Below are positions 62,916 through 64,000 of a stretch of 64,000 nucleotides of DNA, in pieces (position 1 is the first letter of the stretch; each line of letters opens with the position of its first letter). Under the pieces are notes generated by a model. It did no database searches and was not told the origin of the DNA. It worked only from the letters and a program-made list of their open reading frames with translations. The position numbers were made by a program, and so were the translations under genes. The DNA is from Mactra quadrangularis (Eukaryota; Mollusca; Bivalvia; Venerida; Mactridae). The stretch spans positions 17,448,011 to 17,512,010 of the forward strand of contig CM046297.1 in NCBI GenBank assembly GCA_025267735.1, given 5' to 3'.

Positions 62916-63506
62916 ATTGGTTAAATAGTTAAACTGAAGAGTAAGCTTATAAGTTAAGGATAATATAAACTGTTCTATTCTCTGAAAAGCAATACTTCAT
63001 TGTAATAATAGTAGTAATACGTTCATAAATACTGATTTTGGACTAGAAATATAAGGGCAGCATATTATCAAAGATCTCACAATAATATAACGATACAGTA
63101 AAGAAGTTACGACTAAAATTGATCATAAGACTGTTGATACTACAGGCCCCCACTGGTTCCCGATTCAACCTAGTAACTGAGCATCTGCATGTACAAAAAG
63201 CTTGGTACCATTTGTACCTTTCTCTGAAACTACAACTAAAATAAAACCCAATGCAAACTAGCTCCTTGTTCCTATCATATTTAGTATTAATGTTTAATTA
63301 AATCACATTTTATTACTGACATTTTATAGAAGATTATAAAATAACTGTACAATATTGGACTTCAAATACTTCAAATTCAGGGCTGATATGGCTTTCACTA
63401 CGGCATTATAATAACCAGGCTAATATGACCGTCTTCAACCAAATAACAAGGCCATTATGGACACAATTCATTATTAACATTATAAACAAAGCTAAGATTA
63501 ACTTAC

Positions 63507-63546
63507 CTGGAGGAATCTGTGGAGGTCTGGAGACTCTTCGACGCAT
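63507..63546 (-). CDS. PDE1: PDE1 distal first coding exon (MRRRVSR form)
   Basis: Most upstream candidate first coding exon. The ATG at 63546 has A at -3 (AAG before it) and an in-frame TGA three codons upstream. It encodes 13 codons, MRRRVSRPPQIPP, and one further G before a consensus donor GTAAGT. The one-base phase matches exon 11589-11654 (junction Val) and exon 1403-1583 (junction Gly). The peptide is short, strongly basic and proline-rich, with RRVS, an R-R-x-S protein kinase A type site, at residues 3-6. Its use as a PDE1 start is inferred from strand, phase and position. It could instead begin a different transcript, but no other minus-strand coding exon is seen in the window. Confidence 0.68.
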
Positions 63547-64000
63547 CTTGATTCAAAACAACTAAATAGTCCAAACAAATATTGAAGTAAAAGATTTCGA
63601 ATGTTTCCAAAATGAACTGTAAAGCCTACCAAAGTCAATGTACGTACACTATGTAGAGATGTATCCTCAATTTGTCACAAATAACAAAGTCAATTCAATC
63701 CAACCAATAAGTCAAATATTCAAATATTTTTCACACATTTCAGTTTTTCCGAAATGCATACAAAAGTTCAATTTATTATTCACTTGATTGTAAACAACAA
63801 GTTCCTATAAGTTTGTATGGGAATTAATATATATTCAAACATTTAGAGATATTGGAACATTTATTAACACAAACCAAAGAAAAACCTGAAAGAAACATTT
63901 TAGAAGATTACAGAACCAAATCACTCTCAAAATTACGCAAGCAGATGATCGAAACAAAGTTGTAGAAGATATTGAAAGAAATAGATCGAAGACTAAGACA
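63547..64000 (-). other. 5' leader/upstream region of the distal PDE1 exon
   Basis: Sequence upstream of the ATG at 63546. An in-frame stop is three codons upstream. No TATA box, CpG-rich stretch or recognisable repeat is apparent, so the transcription start cannot be placed. Confidence 0.35.

Larger units (their letters stand above)
46523..63506 (-). other. PDE1 intron between alternative first exons, about 17 kb
   Basis: Besides the repeats listed, I see no supported feature in 46523-47160, 47230-47958, 48123-49084, 50058-52257, 52710-53150, 53650-54424, 54601-55137, 55424-57566, 58121-59169, 59290-59759, 59960-62446 and 62916-63506. Short bZIP-like motifs (TGACGTAA at 56524-56531, ATTACGCA nearby) are isolated. 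Confidence 0.5.

Overview
The window is AT-rich animal DNA, most likely from a mollusc and probably a bivalve. The evidence is split exons with canonical splice sites, very long introns, several tRNA-derived SINE families, many small inverted-repeat DNA elements, a core-repeat element of the bivalve pearl/Helitron-like kind, and many copies of the 9-mer GGGAGATAA. There is no bacterial or viral gene organisation, and almost all long open frames are chance frames in AT-rich intron sequence.

The one gene I can identify lies on the minus strand and fills the window: the 5' part of a calcium/calmodulin-dependent cyclic nucleotide phosphodiesterase (PDE1 family). The decisive exon is 825-938, which carries the family's N-terminal calmodulin-binding/autoinhibitory segment (DYAAQVLETVYIDET, then an Arg split by the intron). 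Upstream of it in transcript order are a Ser-rich exon (1403-1583), a 66-nt symmetric exon (11589-11654), and two alternative first coding exons (46456-46522 and 63507-63546) whose splice phases fit. A third candidate first exon (559-611) lies inside the intron downstream of the calmodulin-binding exon. It starts in an AAAATGGCGG context just downstream of three CRE-type sites and would produce a short isoform without that segment. A fourth, weaker candidate is at 18360-18397. The catalytic HD-domain exons lie left of position 1, outside the window.

The introns (about 10, 35 and 17 kb) hold: two tRNA-SINE families sharing one 3' tail; a LINE ORF2 C-terminal fragment (25710-25904) followed by that same tail, which suggests it is a relative of the LINE that mobilised the SINEs; a 70-bp hairpin family in five copies; TTA/TCA-flanked MITEs; TA-flanked inverted-repeat elements, the largest 2.27 kb and containing a nested tandem-repeat element; two 190-bp palindromes; minisatellites; and clusters of MEF2-type and CRE-type sites that may be intronic control regions.

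Coordinates of exons were read by hand from ORF continuity, splice consensus and phase. Everything else is pattern recognition without database search.
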